Shown: positions 27,691-36,400 of the stretch, piece after piece
Numbering within the stretch: position 1 is the stretch's first letter
Layout of the letters: every line of letters starts with the position of its first letter
Made by a program: the position numbers and the translations under genes
Origin: Piscirickettsiaceae bacterium
GTDB taxonomy: Bacteria; Pseudomonadota; Gammaproteobacteria; Nitrosococcales; Methylophagaceae
Direction of reading: 5' to 3'
Length of the DNA stretch: 64,000 bases
Assembly (NCBI GenBank): GCA_013215825.1
Contig: JABSQN010000004.1
Coordinates: forward strand, 620,001 to 684,000
Notes under the pieces: generated by a model
Told to the model about the DNA's origin: nothing
The model's database searches: none
The model's input: the letters and a program-made list of their open reading frames with translations, nothing else

Positions 27691-29607
27691 TTATGGAATA
27701 ACCGTTAATTCAATCGAGGCATTGGCACTACTCACCCCAGTATTCACCAATCTATCAATAACACCATCATTAGAAGTGTACATTCTTGAGTTAATGGTTC
27801 CAGTAATAGGATTATTTGTTGGAACGACTCCTGATGTGATCCTGATAGGATAAAAAGCTCCACGAGAAGAATTTAAACATGTTGTGGTTGTTCCCCCGCC
27901 AGGATAAAAGAATTTTTCATTGGTAACATGATTTCGATTCAAAGCCGTGCGTTCCGCAGAAGTATTATGTCTAGGATTCTCACATGAACTATTCATATAA
28001 TCATGAACCGCGGTATAGTCTGTGACCCAAGTAAGATCACCATCTGATGATGTATTTTCTCCCAAGTTTACATCTGGTATCCAACCTGCAATCTGAGTGA
28101 AGTTATTTTCATAGAAAGGCACTCTATCTAGTGGTACAGCCGAAACTCCTGTTGGCGTATAGTTACCCCCATCATAAATTTCATTAGGTGGAATATCTAA
28201 ATATACTGCTCGCGCCTGAAGTTCACGATAATTAGCCTCGCCTTGGGAAAACTGTGTATGTATTGTGCTAGCTCCATTCACAAAATTACTAACTGTACTA
28301 AACGTCTTAAAACTACTATTGGGAACAGTGCTTATCCCATTTTGCAAGGCATCTCTGACTACTGACTTAACATACTCTGAATACAGTCCAATATTTGAAG
28401 CCTGTATTGTTGAAGTCATATAAGGAATGCTATTTGATGACGTAGCCCCTGAAGCTCCAGTTGCTTTATTAAAATATGATGCGGGAATAATATTAAATGC
28501 AATCATTTTCCATGGTTCAAATAGACGATAAATTCCATCTACTCGTTTCATACGGCATGTTTTGAAACCTGTCGCACCATCCGCTTCATCTCGACAGCAT
28601 GCTGTACATGCTGCGTGCTGATCTTCACCACCACCATTATCTACGGCGGCCTTTATAATGCTCGGAGATACAGCTACTACTGAAGCAACGTCTCTCAAAA
28701 CCAGATCCTCAACATCCCATTCTAAAAAGCCCTTGATTATACTTGTCGTTGGTGTTGCCCCCCCACTTTTACAATTACAAACTGCAGTAAGAAACTCTTC
28801 ACGCCGCTCTGTAGTAGTAACTGAACTTAATGCAATAGGTGAATAAGTAACTGTTTGGAATGTTACAACAGTGCTATCACCTTTTTTACTTAAATCAGGA
28901 ACAGGCTTGCTTGATTCTTTCTTTTGATCACCCACATCAAGGGTAACAGGAACCACATCTGGTGCAGCTAATGGTGTGTAGTTTACTATTGGTCCATTAT
29001 CACCAAGACTCGCCGGATTATCTGAAAATGCTGTTAATGCTGGCGCATAAGCGTCAATTACGGTACTTAATGAAATATTTTGTGTCCCACCTATTTCATC
29101 ATTCCAAGCAACAGTAATAGTCACTAATTTTTCATCTGAATAAGCCGATGGTGCAGATGGGTCAACTGTTGATGCTGCTGTTAATGCTGCAGGATCAAAC
29201 CAATAATCTGTTACCACCCAATTTAATGTGTAATTGTAATTACCAACGGTTAAAGCTCCGGCTAATAAGTCGGTACTCCCTACCGGCGCACCACCTTCAT
29301 CATCATTAATATGACTATAAGATAAGGTACTTGCTGCGTATGCAGTTGCTGTTGCGCCAGATGCTACTGTCCATGTATTCGCCACATCAGAATCGACTGT
29401 TGTTAAGTGAACAAAACTTTTTAAATCATCAATCTTCTTCTGCGCGATAGACATAGCAACTGTTCGTTGGTTGGCATTTGAACTGTTTTTAATTAAAACA
29501 CCTTGCAGTTTAGAGATTCCTAAAATCCCAACAGCTAATATTACCAAGGCAATCATTACCTCAATAAGACTAAACCCTTTTGCTTTTGTTCTAAATTTTA
29601 TATTCAT
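27691..29607 (-). CDS. pilV: PilV-like type IV minor pilin with large C-terminal extension
   Basis: The first 185 residues are a complete PilV: prepilin site KG/FSLIE (cleavage after Gly11, Glu5 of the mature form), hydrophobic helix to about 34, and a C-terminal strand pattern VTITVAWNDEIGGTQNISL at 162-180 where ordinary PilV proteins end. About 450 further residues follow, for a total of 638. That part has cysteines at 277, 279, 334, 337, 338 and 351, is Ser/Thr/Asn-rich, and matches nothing I recognise. It is the last gene of the operon. Function of the extension is unknown; a pilus-tip or adhesive role is inference. Confidence 0.8.
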   Translation of the reverse strand: MNIKFRTKAKGFSLIEVMIALVILAVGILGISKLQGVLIKNSSNANQRTVAMSIAQKKIDDLKSFVHLTTVDSDVANTWTVASGATATAYAASTLSYSHINDDEGGAPVGSTDLLAGALTVGNYNYTLNWVVTDYWFDPAALTAASTVDPSAPSAYSDEKLVTITVAWNDEIGGTQNISLSTVIDAYAPALTAFSDNPASLGDNGPIVNYTPLAAPDVVPVTLDVGDQKKESSKPVPDLSKKGDSTVVTFQTVTYSPIALSSVTTTERREEFLTAVCNCKSGGATPTTSIIKGFLEWDVEDLVLRDVASVVAVSPSIIKAAVDNGGGEDQHAACTACCRDEADGATGFKTCRMKRVDGIYRLFEPWKMIAFNIIPASYFNKATGASGATSSNSIPYMTSTIQASNIGLYSEYVKSVVRDALQNGISTVPNSSFKTFSTVSNFVNGASTIHTQFSQGEANYRELQARAVYLDIPPNEIYDGGNYTPTGVSAVPLDRVPFYENNFTQIAGWIPDVNLGENTSSDGDLTWVTDYTAVHDYMNSSCENPRHNTSAERTALNRNHVTNEKFFYPGGGTTTTCLNSSRGAFYPIRITSGVVPTNNPITGTINSRMYTSNDGVIDRLVNTGVSSANASIELTVIP

Positions 29608-29658
29608 CAGCTTATTCCTATCTTTAACAGCTTTATATTTTCTAGGCTTATATCCACT

Positions 29659-31011
29659 TTAATTAGGGGTGAAATCTCGCCAGCTGTATTTAACTTTTGC
29701 TATATCTGTCGTTAACGTATCATCTGCCAAAGCAGCAAAAACATCCTCATCATAAACTTGTGCATAACCACCATTAGTTAGGTTACTTGGCAAATCAGAT
29801 ATTGCTGAACCATGAACAACCACATTACCATTCAGACTAAAATCAGCTGTTAATCCAATTAATATTCCCCAAACATCTAAGGTACCATTAGCATGAACAT
29901 CACCTTCAACAACTATAATAAGCGGTGTATCCCTGCTGCCTAGAATAACCGTAGAACCAGTGGGAAATGAACAATCTCCTTCAACCCAAATAAGTGGAAT
30001 TTTTAAGTCGGTCAATAAAACACCATTTATTGTTGTTGGCGGACCTGCTAATGCAGAACAATCATCAACGACCTTCCCTTTTGCTTTTGCTCGTGCTTTT
30101 ATTTCAAGTTTTGTTTCCGCAACCAAATCATCTTTATCACTGTCCGCACCTCCAGGTGGGGGAGGGCCAGGAATATCAACACCAAATATAAAAGCAAAAG
30201 GTGAATATGGGAAATCTGCACTTGGATTTATAACGATGTCATCTCCAATATTTCCTGAATCACTTAAATTTTCTGTACAGCCACAGACTTTCCAAGCATC
30301 CGTATCATCTAATGTATCCATGCAGATACCCGCCGCCTCAAATTCACCATGATTACATGTTTGCCAGCTTGCACCGCCGCCACTTGTTACTGATGAATGA
30401 ACCCATACAGATACTGCAACACCAGGTCCTCCACCATTAGGATTTGGAACAATCGTAAAATTACCACCTAAATCAACACTAGGAGACATTAATGGTGGGA
30501 TTTCACCAGGTGTTAATAAACTTGTTTTTGCATATTCTATCTGAGCAACAGCTTCACCAGTACCATCTGCAGAATTACCTAAACCTACAGCTGTTGTGTT
30601 ATCTCCTATTTTAACTAGGTAGCTTTTACTATTGACTAATACTGAGTTGACAGAAGATGTAATCGTACTAGCTGCAACAGTTGCATAAACTAATGTTGGA
30701 TTTACCAAGCTGGCACCGACTGCAACACTGCAAGGAAAAACACTAGTCAATCCTGCACAAGGAATCCAACCTGCCGTGGCACCATCATGCAAGCTTGGAT
30801 TAGCACGCAGGAAAGAAGCCGCTTGTTCAAGTCCTGCTTCTGCATTTGCAAAGGCTTCTTTATGACGCACTTCATTACCAGAAATTCGCTGGTCTAATAT
30901 ACCTACTCTAGTCGCAAATAAAGCAATTAACGTTACACCGATTAATAACATTACTGTTACCAATAATGTGGCGGCACCTTGTTGGTTATTTTCTAATTTT
31001 GACTTATGCAT
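29659..31011 (-). CDS. pilX: PilX-like type IV minor pilin, enlarged
   Basis: The N-terminus NQQGAATLLVTVMLLIGVTL and the following AFANAEAGLEQAASFL are typical of PilX (PilX_N domain). The protein is 450 residues, more than twice the usual PilX. Its C-terminal 130 residues are strand-rich with short repeats such as VEGDVHANGTLDVWGILIG and LNGNVVVHGSAI, suggesting a beta-solenoid or bactofilin-like fold. I start at ATG 31011, which follows AAGGTGA at 31023-31017; an earlier in-frame ATG at 31035 lies inside pilW. Confidence 0.8.
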   Translation of the reverse strand: MHKSKLENNQQGAATLLVTVMLLIGVTLIALFATRVGILDQRISGNEVRHKEAFANAEAGLEQAASFLRANPSLHDGATAGWIPCAGLTSVFPCSVAVGASLVNPTLVYATVAASTITSSVNSVLVNSKSYLVKIGDNTTAVGLGNSADGTGEAVAQIEYAKTSLLTPGEIPPLMSPSVDLGGNFTIVPNPNGGGPGVAVSVWVHSSVTSGGGASWQTCNHGEFEAAGICMDTLDDTDAWKVCGCTENLSDSGNIGDDIVINPSADFPYSPFAFIFGVDIPGPPPPGGADSDKDDLVAETKLEIKARAKAKGKVVDDCSALAGPPTTINGVLLTDLKIPLIWVEGDCSFPTGSTVILGSRDTPLIIVVEGDVHANGTLDVWGILIGLTADFSLNGNVVVHGSAISDLPSNLTNGGYAQVYDEDVFAALADDTLTTDIAKVKYSWRDFTPN

Positions 31012-31021
31012 AATATTCACC

Positions 31022-31699
31022 TTAAACATCGTCATTCCTTAATCGAATAATTTCTTTAACGGTCCTGCACACTTCTGTATTTCCGCTAAGGGTAGCTTTT
31101 CCTGTTAAAACTATCTCTACTTGTTTTACTAAAACTGTCCCTGCTGTTATAGATGTTAATGTTATTGAAGATAAAGGATAATCAGCTACTAAACAATTTA
31201 TTGGTCGCCCGTAAGGATTCGCTACTGAGGTCACTGTATCATTTAAAATTATTGCTACAATATTCCTATCGGTTATTGATTCACCAAAAGTACAGTTATC
31301 ATCAGCACTTCTTCCCCATTTTATTTGACCTTTTGTACTTGTAGTAGTCGTTTCAACACGAAAACCAAATCGCTCATCAGATGATGAGCCTGAAACATTT
31401 TGAACCCCGTTCCCATCTTCATCATAAGAATACAACAAGCACTTTGAATCGACTGAATTCAATTCACTCATAAAATCATGTTCATCAGGATTTGCTGAAT
31501 AGCCTGCTCTTTTTAGCTCATCCGAAATAAAAGTCATTGTACCTCTTAATTCTTGATTAAGACGAATCATAGCAACGCTATCACTATTTGACCGTATATT
31601 ACTGATAAACATGGTCATAACGGCACTGGTCATGATCAGGCCGATAACAATCGCTATCATCATCTCAATTAGGGTGAGTCCTTTTTGATTTGTTTTCAT
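31022..31699 (-). CDS. pilW: PilW-like type IV minor pilin
   Basis: The product (225 residues from 31699) has a prepilin leader ending QKG/LTLIEMMIAIVIGLIM and then NQELRGTMTFISDELKRAGY, characteristic of PilW. PilW acts in the minor-pilin complex that primes pilus assembly. The ATG at 31699 follows TTAGGT; the in-frame ATG at 31714 would overlap fimT. It sits between fimT and pilX, the usual order. Confidence 0.85.
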   Translation of the reverse strand: MKTNQKGLTLIEMMIAIVIGLIMTSAVMTMFISNIRSNSDSVAMIRLNQELRGTMTFISDELKRAGYSANPDEHDFMSELNSVDSKCLLYSYDEDGNGVQNVSGSSSDERFGFRVETTTTSTKGQIKWGRSADDNCTFGESITDRNIVAIILNDTVTSVANPYGRPINCLVADYPLSSITLTSITAGTVLVKQVEIVLTGKATLSGNTEVCRTVKEIIRLRNDDV

Positions 31700-31707
31700 T
31701 TCATTAC

Positions 31708-32238
31708 CTAACATGACGTATGACCAAAACTATCACCACACATCCTTACTCTGCCAATGGAAGAAACTACAGCACCTAATTCAGCACCTGATGAAACACT
31801 AAATTTTAAAGTGCCAGCCTTTGATGAGCCTCGTAATGGTGCAAACAATGTATATTTATCTCCACCAGCATTAGTTGGAAAAGAATTGCTTTCCATACTA
31901 ACTCCAGGATAATCATCCTGAGTTACTATCTTTTTCACACCATCAATTTCACATGCTGGAACATTGTCAGTACAGTCACAAAAGGTCTCAACTGTAATTC
32001 CATAACACCATGTTGCAGCACTTCCTTTAAATGTAATATTAACTGTTTTATTCCTTTTGATAGCCTCAGTCTTAGCAAACATTAAATCTGCAAATAAAAC
32101 ATCACCTGCACCTTGCACTTTTCTACGCTCTAACAATCCAGAAAATGACGGTGCGGCTATCGCAACCAAAATTGCAAGAATAGCCAGTGTGATCATTAAC
32201 TCCATTAAAGTAAAGCCGCTATGTCTTTGATTTGCCAT
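31708..32238 (-). CDS. fimT: FimT/GspH-like type IV minor pilin
   Basis: The 176-residue protein has the prepilin site SG/FTLMELMITLAILAIL, the GspH/FimT signature ADLMFAKTEAIKRNKTVNI at about 46-64, and a C-terminal strand pattern. Internal cysteines (CDCTDNVPAC near 87-96, and two near the end) could form disulfides in the periplasm. It is the first gene of the minor pilin operon, divergent from pilE. Confidence 0.85.
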   Translation of the reverse strand: MANQRHSGFTLMELMITLAILAILVAIAAPSFSGLLERRKVQGAGDVLFADLMFAKTEAIKRNKTVNITFKGSAATWCYGITVETFCDCTDNVPACEIDGVKKIVTQDDYPGVSMESNSFPTNAGGDKYTLFAPLRGSSKAGTLKFSVSSGAELGAVVSSIGRVRMCGDSFGHTSC

Positions 32239-32407
32239 TGATGTATTCCCACGTTCCTTGGCTAAGTATAATCCTCATATAATAGTCTTTAATAGTGTAA
32301 ATCACGAGTTTTTATCTGTTTTTGTGATTTTGCACACATTTTCTTAGTGACCTGCTGTATTATTTAGTCTATATTTCACTCATAAACATAATTATTGTTG
32401 GTGCATT

Positions 32408-32827
32408 ATGAAAATTTTATCTAAAGGTTTTACCCTTATCGAATTGATGATTGTAGTAGCGATTATTGCAATTATTGCCGCGATTGCCATGCCTGCTTAT
32501 AGTGATTATGTAACTCGGGCGAAGCGTGCCGATGCCAAAGTAGCATTACTATCTTTACAATTAGCTCAAGAGAAATGGCGCGCTAACAATCCTGCTTATG
32601 CCACTATTATGGCAAGCTTACCTGCAGCTACCACTTCGCCAGATAATTATTACAACCTAAGTATCATAGCCGCCTCTACTTCGAGTTCCACATATCTACT
32701 TACGGCGGATCCAGTAGCGACAGAAGCACAAATTAATGATAGTAAGTGTTTGGCTTTTAGTATTAATCAAAACAATGAAGTAACAATCACTGGTTCAGGA
32801 ACTGTTTCCCAATGCTGGAGCCGTTAA
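32408..32827 (+). CDS. pilE: Type IV pilin PilE-like
   Basis: The 139-residue product is a classical short pilin: leader MKILSKG, mature start [20 protein letters not shown] with Glu5, the PilE segment [18 protein letters not shown], and two C-terminal cysteines (SKCLAF and SQCWSR) for the disulfide loop. By size it could be a minor PilE or a major subunit; neighbouring minor pilins favour PilE. Its stop interlocks with that of pgpA on the other strand. About 170 AT-rich bases separate it from fimT and should hold both promoters. Confidence 0.85.
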   Translation: MKILSKGFTLIELMIVVAIIAIIAAIAMPAYSDYVTRAKRADAKVALLSLQLAQEKWRANNPAYATIMASLPAATTSPDNYYNLSIIAASTSSSTYLLTADPVATEAQINDSKCLAFSINQNNEVTITGSGTVSQCWSR

Positions 32828-33309
32828 ATAGTAGCCAGTAATTGCAAAATAGCTAAAGAACACAATCCCGCAACCACATCATCAACCATAATTCCCCATC
32901 CGCCGTGCAGGTTTTTGTCTAACCAGCTAATCGGCCAGGGTTTTAGGATGTCGAAAAAGCGGAATAATACAAAGCCTGCAAGCATCCATTGCCAACCTGC
33001 TGGGGCGGCGATCATGGTGACCATATAACCGACTATTTCATCCCAGACTACGGCGGATGGGTCGTCTGTTCCTAGCCAGTCTGCTGATTGTTGGCAGATC
33101 CAAATACCGACTATAAAAGCAATGAATGTGATTGCTAAATATATACCTAGCGATAAATCTTGCATTAACCAGTAAATGGGGAGAGCCGCTAAGGTCCCAA
33201 ATGTGCCTGGTGCTTTGGGTGCTAAACCTGAGCCGAAGCCTAACCCTAAGAAACAAATTGGTTTTTTTAGTAGTTCTTTGAATGTAATATTAGACTGTGA
33301 AGTGGTCAT
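32824..33309 (-). CDS. pgpA: Phosphatidylglycerophosphatase A
   Basis: PgpA dephosphorylates phosphatidylglycerophosphate in the inner membrane. The 161-residue protein has the N-terminal [19 protein letters not shown], the acidic [13 protein letters not shown] and the C-terminal [15 protein letters not shown], which hold the conserved acidic residues. It overlaps thiL by 20 bases; thiL-pgpA is a common gammaproteobacterial pair after nusB. Confidence 0.92.
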   Translation of the reverse strand: MTTSQSNITFKELLKKPICFLGLGFGSGLAPKAPGTFGTLAALPIYWLMQDLSLGIYLAITFIAFIVGIWICQQSADWLGTDDPSAVVWDEIVGYMVTMIAAPAGWQWMLAGFVLFRFFDILKPWPISWLDKNLHGGWGIMVDDVVAGLCSLAILQLLATI

Positions 33310-34321
33310 ATCCTATCCCTTTTAACTCGACTCGCTTGCCGTGTTGCTGTGTGGTGATAATGCCAGATTCATTATTAATAACACCAATACATTGGCATTG
33401 TTCGGCCAATAATTGTTCTACTTTTATGCTGTTATCAGGTGAAATCGTAAAGCAAAGTTCGTAATCATCACCAGAGGTTAAGGCTAGCCGCCTTGCCGTT
33501 TCATTTTCTATTTTCATAAGCACAGGAGATAGAGGCAATTTTTCTAAATCTAATTCTGCTCCAACATGACTTTTATCTAAGATATGCTTTAAATCAGCTA
33601 ATAATCCATCGGATATATCAATCGCAGAGCTTGCTAATCCTTGTAATTTTTGTCCAATCTCAACTCTAGGTGTTGGCTGTTGTAGTCGTTGTTCTAAATA
33701 ATCTATATCCAAATTATTTAAAGATGCAGTTTGTTTTTTACCGTTCATGGTGAGCTTGTCGAACCATCCTTCGACAAGCTCAGGACGATCGGTGTCTTTC
33801 TGTAACTTTAGTTGCAATGCTGCACCTGCATCACCTACTGTGCCGGTCACATAAATATGGTCAGCCACTTTTGCCCCATCACGTCGCAAGGCAAGTTTTG
33901 ATTTTACAAAACCATGTACTTGAATGCTGATAGTTAATGGGCCTCGGGTCGTATCTCCACCGACTAATTGTATGCCATGTTCATTGGCTAATTCAGCCAA
34001 ACCTTGTGAAAAGTCAGCCAGCCAATTTTCATCTACTTTTGGCAACGTTAAGGCTAGAGTAAACCAAGCAGGTTTTGCACCCATTGCCGCTAAATCACTT
34101 AAACCAACGGCTAAACTCTTATGTCCTAAGCTTTTGACATCCACATTGGCAAAAAAGTGTACACCTTCCACTAAAGTATCAATAGAAACTGCTAGCACAT
34201 GGTCAGAAGGACACTGTAATAAAGCACAATCATCACCAATGCCAAGTTTGACATCATCACGCTGTGGGGTGAGTTGTTCGAAATAGTGCTGGATCAGAGA
34301 AAATTCAGATGGTGTAGTCAT
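33290..34321 (-). CDS. thiL: Thiamine-monophosphate kinase ThiL with in-frame repeat insertion
   Basis: ThiL phosphorylates thiamine monophosphate to TPP. Visible landmarks: EFSLIQHYF, GIGDDCALL, SIDTLVEGVHFF, VGGDTTRGPL and the C-terminal SSAIDISDGLLADL. I start at ATG 34321 (343 residues); an upstream ATG at 34339 extends into repeat copy 4. Compared with E. coli ThiL from memory, about 20-25 extra residues (RPELVEGWFDKLTMNG at about 179-194) interrupt the region after VTGTVGDAGAAL. They are encoded by a palindromic element. The frame stays open, so the enzyme is probably functional, with a surface loop. Confidence 0.92.
   Translation of the reverse strand: MTTPSEFSLIQHYFEQLTPQRDDVKLGIGDDCALLQCPSDHVLAVSIDTLVEGVHFFANVDVKSLGHKSLAVGLSDLAAMGAKPAWFTLALTLPKVDENWLADFSQGLAELANEHGIQLVGGDTTRGPLTISIQVHGFVKSKLALRRDGAKVADHIYVTGTVGDAGAALQLKLQKDTDRPELVEGWFDKLTMNGKKQTASLNNLDIDYLEQRLQQPTPRVEIGQKLQGLASSAIDISDGLLADLKHILDKSHVGAELDLEKLPLSPVLMKIENETARRLALTSGDDYELCFTISPDNSIKVEQLLAEQCQCIGVINNESGIITTQQHGKRVELKGIGYDHFTV
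33751..33782. repeat. Palindromic element inserted within thiL
   Basis: Perfect 13-base inverted arms TGAGCTTGTCGAA / TTCGACAAGCTCA (33751-33763 and 33770-33782) around a 6-base loop; an outer ACCG pairing may extend it. Read on the coding strand it gives the peptide PELVEGWFDKL, which I know as the translation of a widespread bacterial palindromic repeat. The element is in frame with thiL. Confidence 0.85.
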
Positions 34322-34344
34322 TATTATTATCTCAACCACAATGT

Positions 34345-34412
34345 GTAGGTTGGACTTAAGTCCAACTTCCAGACTTTATTAAAAGTCCGTGTCGAGTTAA
34401 AACTCGACCTAC
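34345..34412 (+). repeat. Two-hairpin intergenic repeat, copy 4
   Basis: GTAGGTTGGACTTAAGTCC on the left, a spacer containing the complementary pair GACTTT / AAAGTC, then GTCGAGTTAAAACTCGAC and CTAC on the right. It lies inside the nusB-thiL gap of a probable operon, so it would be transcribed as RNA hairpins. Confidence 0.85.
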
Positions 34413-34417
34413 AGATT

Positions 34418-34870
34418 TTATTTCTTGGCGCGACGAGCCTTTGATTCTTTATATTCGGCTGCACGTAATTTAGAGCCCATTTTATCAAGAACCCCATTGA
34501 CATATTTATGACCTTTTTCGCCACCAAATGCTTTAGCTAGCTCAACGGCTTCATTTAATACAACTCGGTATGGCACTTCTGGGCGGTACATAAACTCGTA
34601 CACGGCTAAGCGTAATACTGAACTTTCTACCGGATCAATGTCAGCCAAGTTACGATCAACGGCATAGGCTAATTCCGCATCTAGTGTGTCAATATTTTTA
34701 GAAACACCATCCACTAAACCTGTGAAATATTTGGCGTCCATTTTGTCAGAATTTTCAGCGGTAACAAATTCTAAGCTATCTTTGCCCAATGCTTGCTCAT
34801 TAACAAGTGCTTGGTATAAGGCCTGAACAGCGGCGCGACGTGAGTGTGAACGAGGTAATGCTCTTGCCAT
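34418..34870 (-). CDS. nusB: Transcription antitermination factor NusB
   Basis: NusB binds boxA RNA with S10 for rRNA antitermination. The 150-residue helical protein has RSHSRRAAVQALYQALV at the N-terminus and PVESSVLRLAVYEFMYRPEVPYRVVLNEAVELAKAFG in two parts, ending with the conserved GHKYVNGVLDK. It starts one base after the ribH stop, and the pair is one transcription unit. Confidence 0.95.
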   Translation of the reverse strand: MARALPRSHSRRAAVQALYQALVNEQALGKDSLEFVTAENSDKMDAKYFTGLVDGVSKNIDTLDAELAYAVDRNLADIDPVESSVLRLAVYEFMYRPEVPYRVVLNEAVELAKAFGGEKGHKYVNGVLDKMGSKLRAAEYKESKARRAKK

Positions 34871-35353
34871 TTATTTTGCACCTTCAATTTGACGTAAAAC
34901 ATTGACCATTTCAATAGTTCCCATTGCAGCTTCTGCACCTTTATTGCCAGCTTTAGTGCCAGCACGTTCAATTGCTTGTTCGATAGTATCAACAGTTAAA
35001 ACACCAAAAGATACTGGAATATCAAGTTGTAACGTTAATTGACCTAAGCCTTTAGAGCATTCTCCGGCGACATATTCAAAATGTGGCGTACCACCACGAA
35101 TAACCGCACCCAATGCAATAATGGCATCATATTTACCGGTACGGCCCATACGTTGAACAGCTAATGGAATTTCGACGGCACCTGGTACGCGTGCTAAATC
35201 AATATCACTTTCACTCGCGCCATGACGTACTAAACAATCAATCGCACCCGAAATTAGATTATCAACGATAAAGTCATTAAATCGCCCTGCAACAATGCCT
35301 ATTTTTAGCCCTTTAGCTGAAAAATCGCCTGAAAATGTAGTGATCTTACTCAT
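34871..35353 (-). CDS. ribH: 6,7-dimethyl-8-ribityllumazine synthase
   Basis: RibH condenses the pyrimidine intermediate with dihydroxybutanone phosphate in riboflavin synthesis. The 160-residue product has [32 protein letters not shown] with the catalytic His, and the C-terminal [16 protein letters not shown]. It heads the ribH-nusB-thiL-pgpA run; ribBA is not in the window. Confidence 0.95.
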   Translation of the reverse strand: MSKITTFSGDFSAKGLKIGIVAGRFNDFIVDNLISGAIDCLVRHGASESDIDLARVPGAVEIPLAVQRMGRTGKYDAIIALGAVIRGGTPHFEYVAGECSKGLGQLTLQLDIPVSFGVLTVDTIEQAIERAGTKAGNKGAEAAMGTIEMVNVLRQIEGAK

Positions 35354-35437
35354 TTGTTTAATCTATCCGAGAAATTATGAACCACTATTGTACTGTTTTT
35401 AGAGAGTGTCTGCCCGACTAAGTATTGCATGCTTTGT

Positions 35438-36283
35438 TCATTTGTTTTTAGCATGAGGAAGCCCCGCTGGGTCAGCATCGATCTCAAACCATTTATACTT
35501 TTTCTTGTCAATCCGAACTGCTGTGAGCTTATCGCCCCAAACTGCACCACTGTCTAAGGAAAAAACATTGCCATATTGTCCAATACCTAAGGTTGACCAA
35601 TGACCAAAAACAATACAATCTGCCTTTGTTTTACGATCTGGCATTTCAAACCAGGGTAATTCACCGCTTGGTTTATCTTTGGGCTCACCTTTGAATTTTA
35701 ACGCTAGACGACCATCATCATGGCAATAACGCAGGCGAGTAAAACAATTGGTGATATAGCGTAAGCGATCCCAGCCAATTAATTCTTTTGACCATTTATC
35801 TGGTTTATTGCCATACATGTTTTTGAAAAAGTCTTGCCAGTGTTCACCTTGCAATACTTTTTCAACTTCTTTGGCTCTTTTTCGACACTTTTTTATCGAC
35901 CATTTCGGTGGCAAACCAGCATGTACCATACTAAAACCAAGGGTTTTGTCATGATAGAACAAAGGCTGGTGACGTAACCAAGTAATCAATACATCGCAAT
36001 CATCGGCATCTAGTACCGATTCCATAGTATCCATTCGATGATGATAATCATTCACCCCAACTGCATTGGCAATTAAATGGAGATCATGATTGCCTAAAAC
36101 CACTTTAACGCTATCAGGATGAGCCATTGCAAAGCGAATTACTTCTGCTGACTTAGGGCCTCTATTAACCAAGTCGCCAGCCAGCCAAACTTGATCTTTT
36201 TTAGGATCAAACTCAATAACCTTAAGTAACTTCAATAATTCATCAAAGCACCCTTGCACATCGCCTATTGCATAAATAGCCAT
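35438..36283 (-). CDS. apaH: Bis(5'-nucleosyl)-tetraphosphatase, symmetrical (ApaH)
   Basis: ApaH hydrolyses Ap4A to two ADP and can remove Np4 caps from RNA. The 281-residue metallophosphoesterase carries the standard motifs GDVQGC, GDLVNRGP and GNHDLHLIA, a later histidine in MVHAGLPP, and GHWSTLG near the C-terminus. Length is typical. It is transcribed alone, with repeat copy 5 upstream. Confidence 0.93.
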   Translation of the reverse strand: MAIYAIGDVQGCFDELLKLLKVIEFDPKKDQVWLAGDLVNRGPKSAEVIRFAMAHPDSVKVVLGNHDLHLIANAVGVNDYHHRMDTMESVLDADDCDVLITWLRHQPLFYHDKTLGFSMVHAGLPPKWSIKKCRKRAKEVEKVLQGEHWQDFFKNMYGNKPDKWSKELIGWDRLRYITNCFTRLRYCHDDGRLALKFKGEPKDKPSGELPWFEMPDRKTKADCIVFGHWSTLGIGQYGNVFSLDSGAVWGDKLTAVRIDKKKYKWFEIDADPAGLPHAKNK

Positions 36284-36350
36284 TTAAAATTCTCACCGTT
36301 TTTAATTAGTGACTACTTTACCTGAGAAAGACGGTGAGGAACAGTTGAAC

Positions 36351-36397
36351 CGTAAGTCGGACTTTAGTCCGACATATCGGGTTAAAACCTGACCTAC
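36351..36397 (+). repeat. Two-hairpin intergenic repeat, copy 5
   Basis: CGTAAGTCGGACTTTAGTCCGAC (stem GTCGGACT / AGTCCGAC) followed after three bases by CGGGTTAAAACCTGACCTAC. Base changes in the left stem are compensatory relative to the GTTGGACT version of the other copies, so pairing is conserved while sequence varies. It lies between apaH and the DUF934 gene. Confidence 0.85.
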
Positions 36398-36400
36398 AGC

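Noticed and set aside
29960-30352. 130-codon plus-strand frame
   Set aside because: Antisense to pilX and Ser/Pro-rich without any recognisable domain; the pilX frame is continuous here.
32239-32407. Sigma-54 promoter upstream of pilE
   Set aside because: I looked for the GG-N10-GC pattern expected of many pilin promoters and found no convincing match; only AT-rich sequence and a weak TATTAT are seen.
35350-35550. 66-codon minus-strand frame between apaH and ribH
   Set aside because: It overlaps the apaH C-terminus in another frame and shows no family features.
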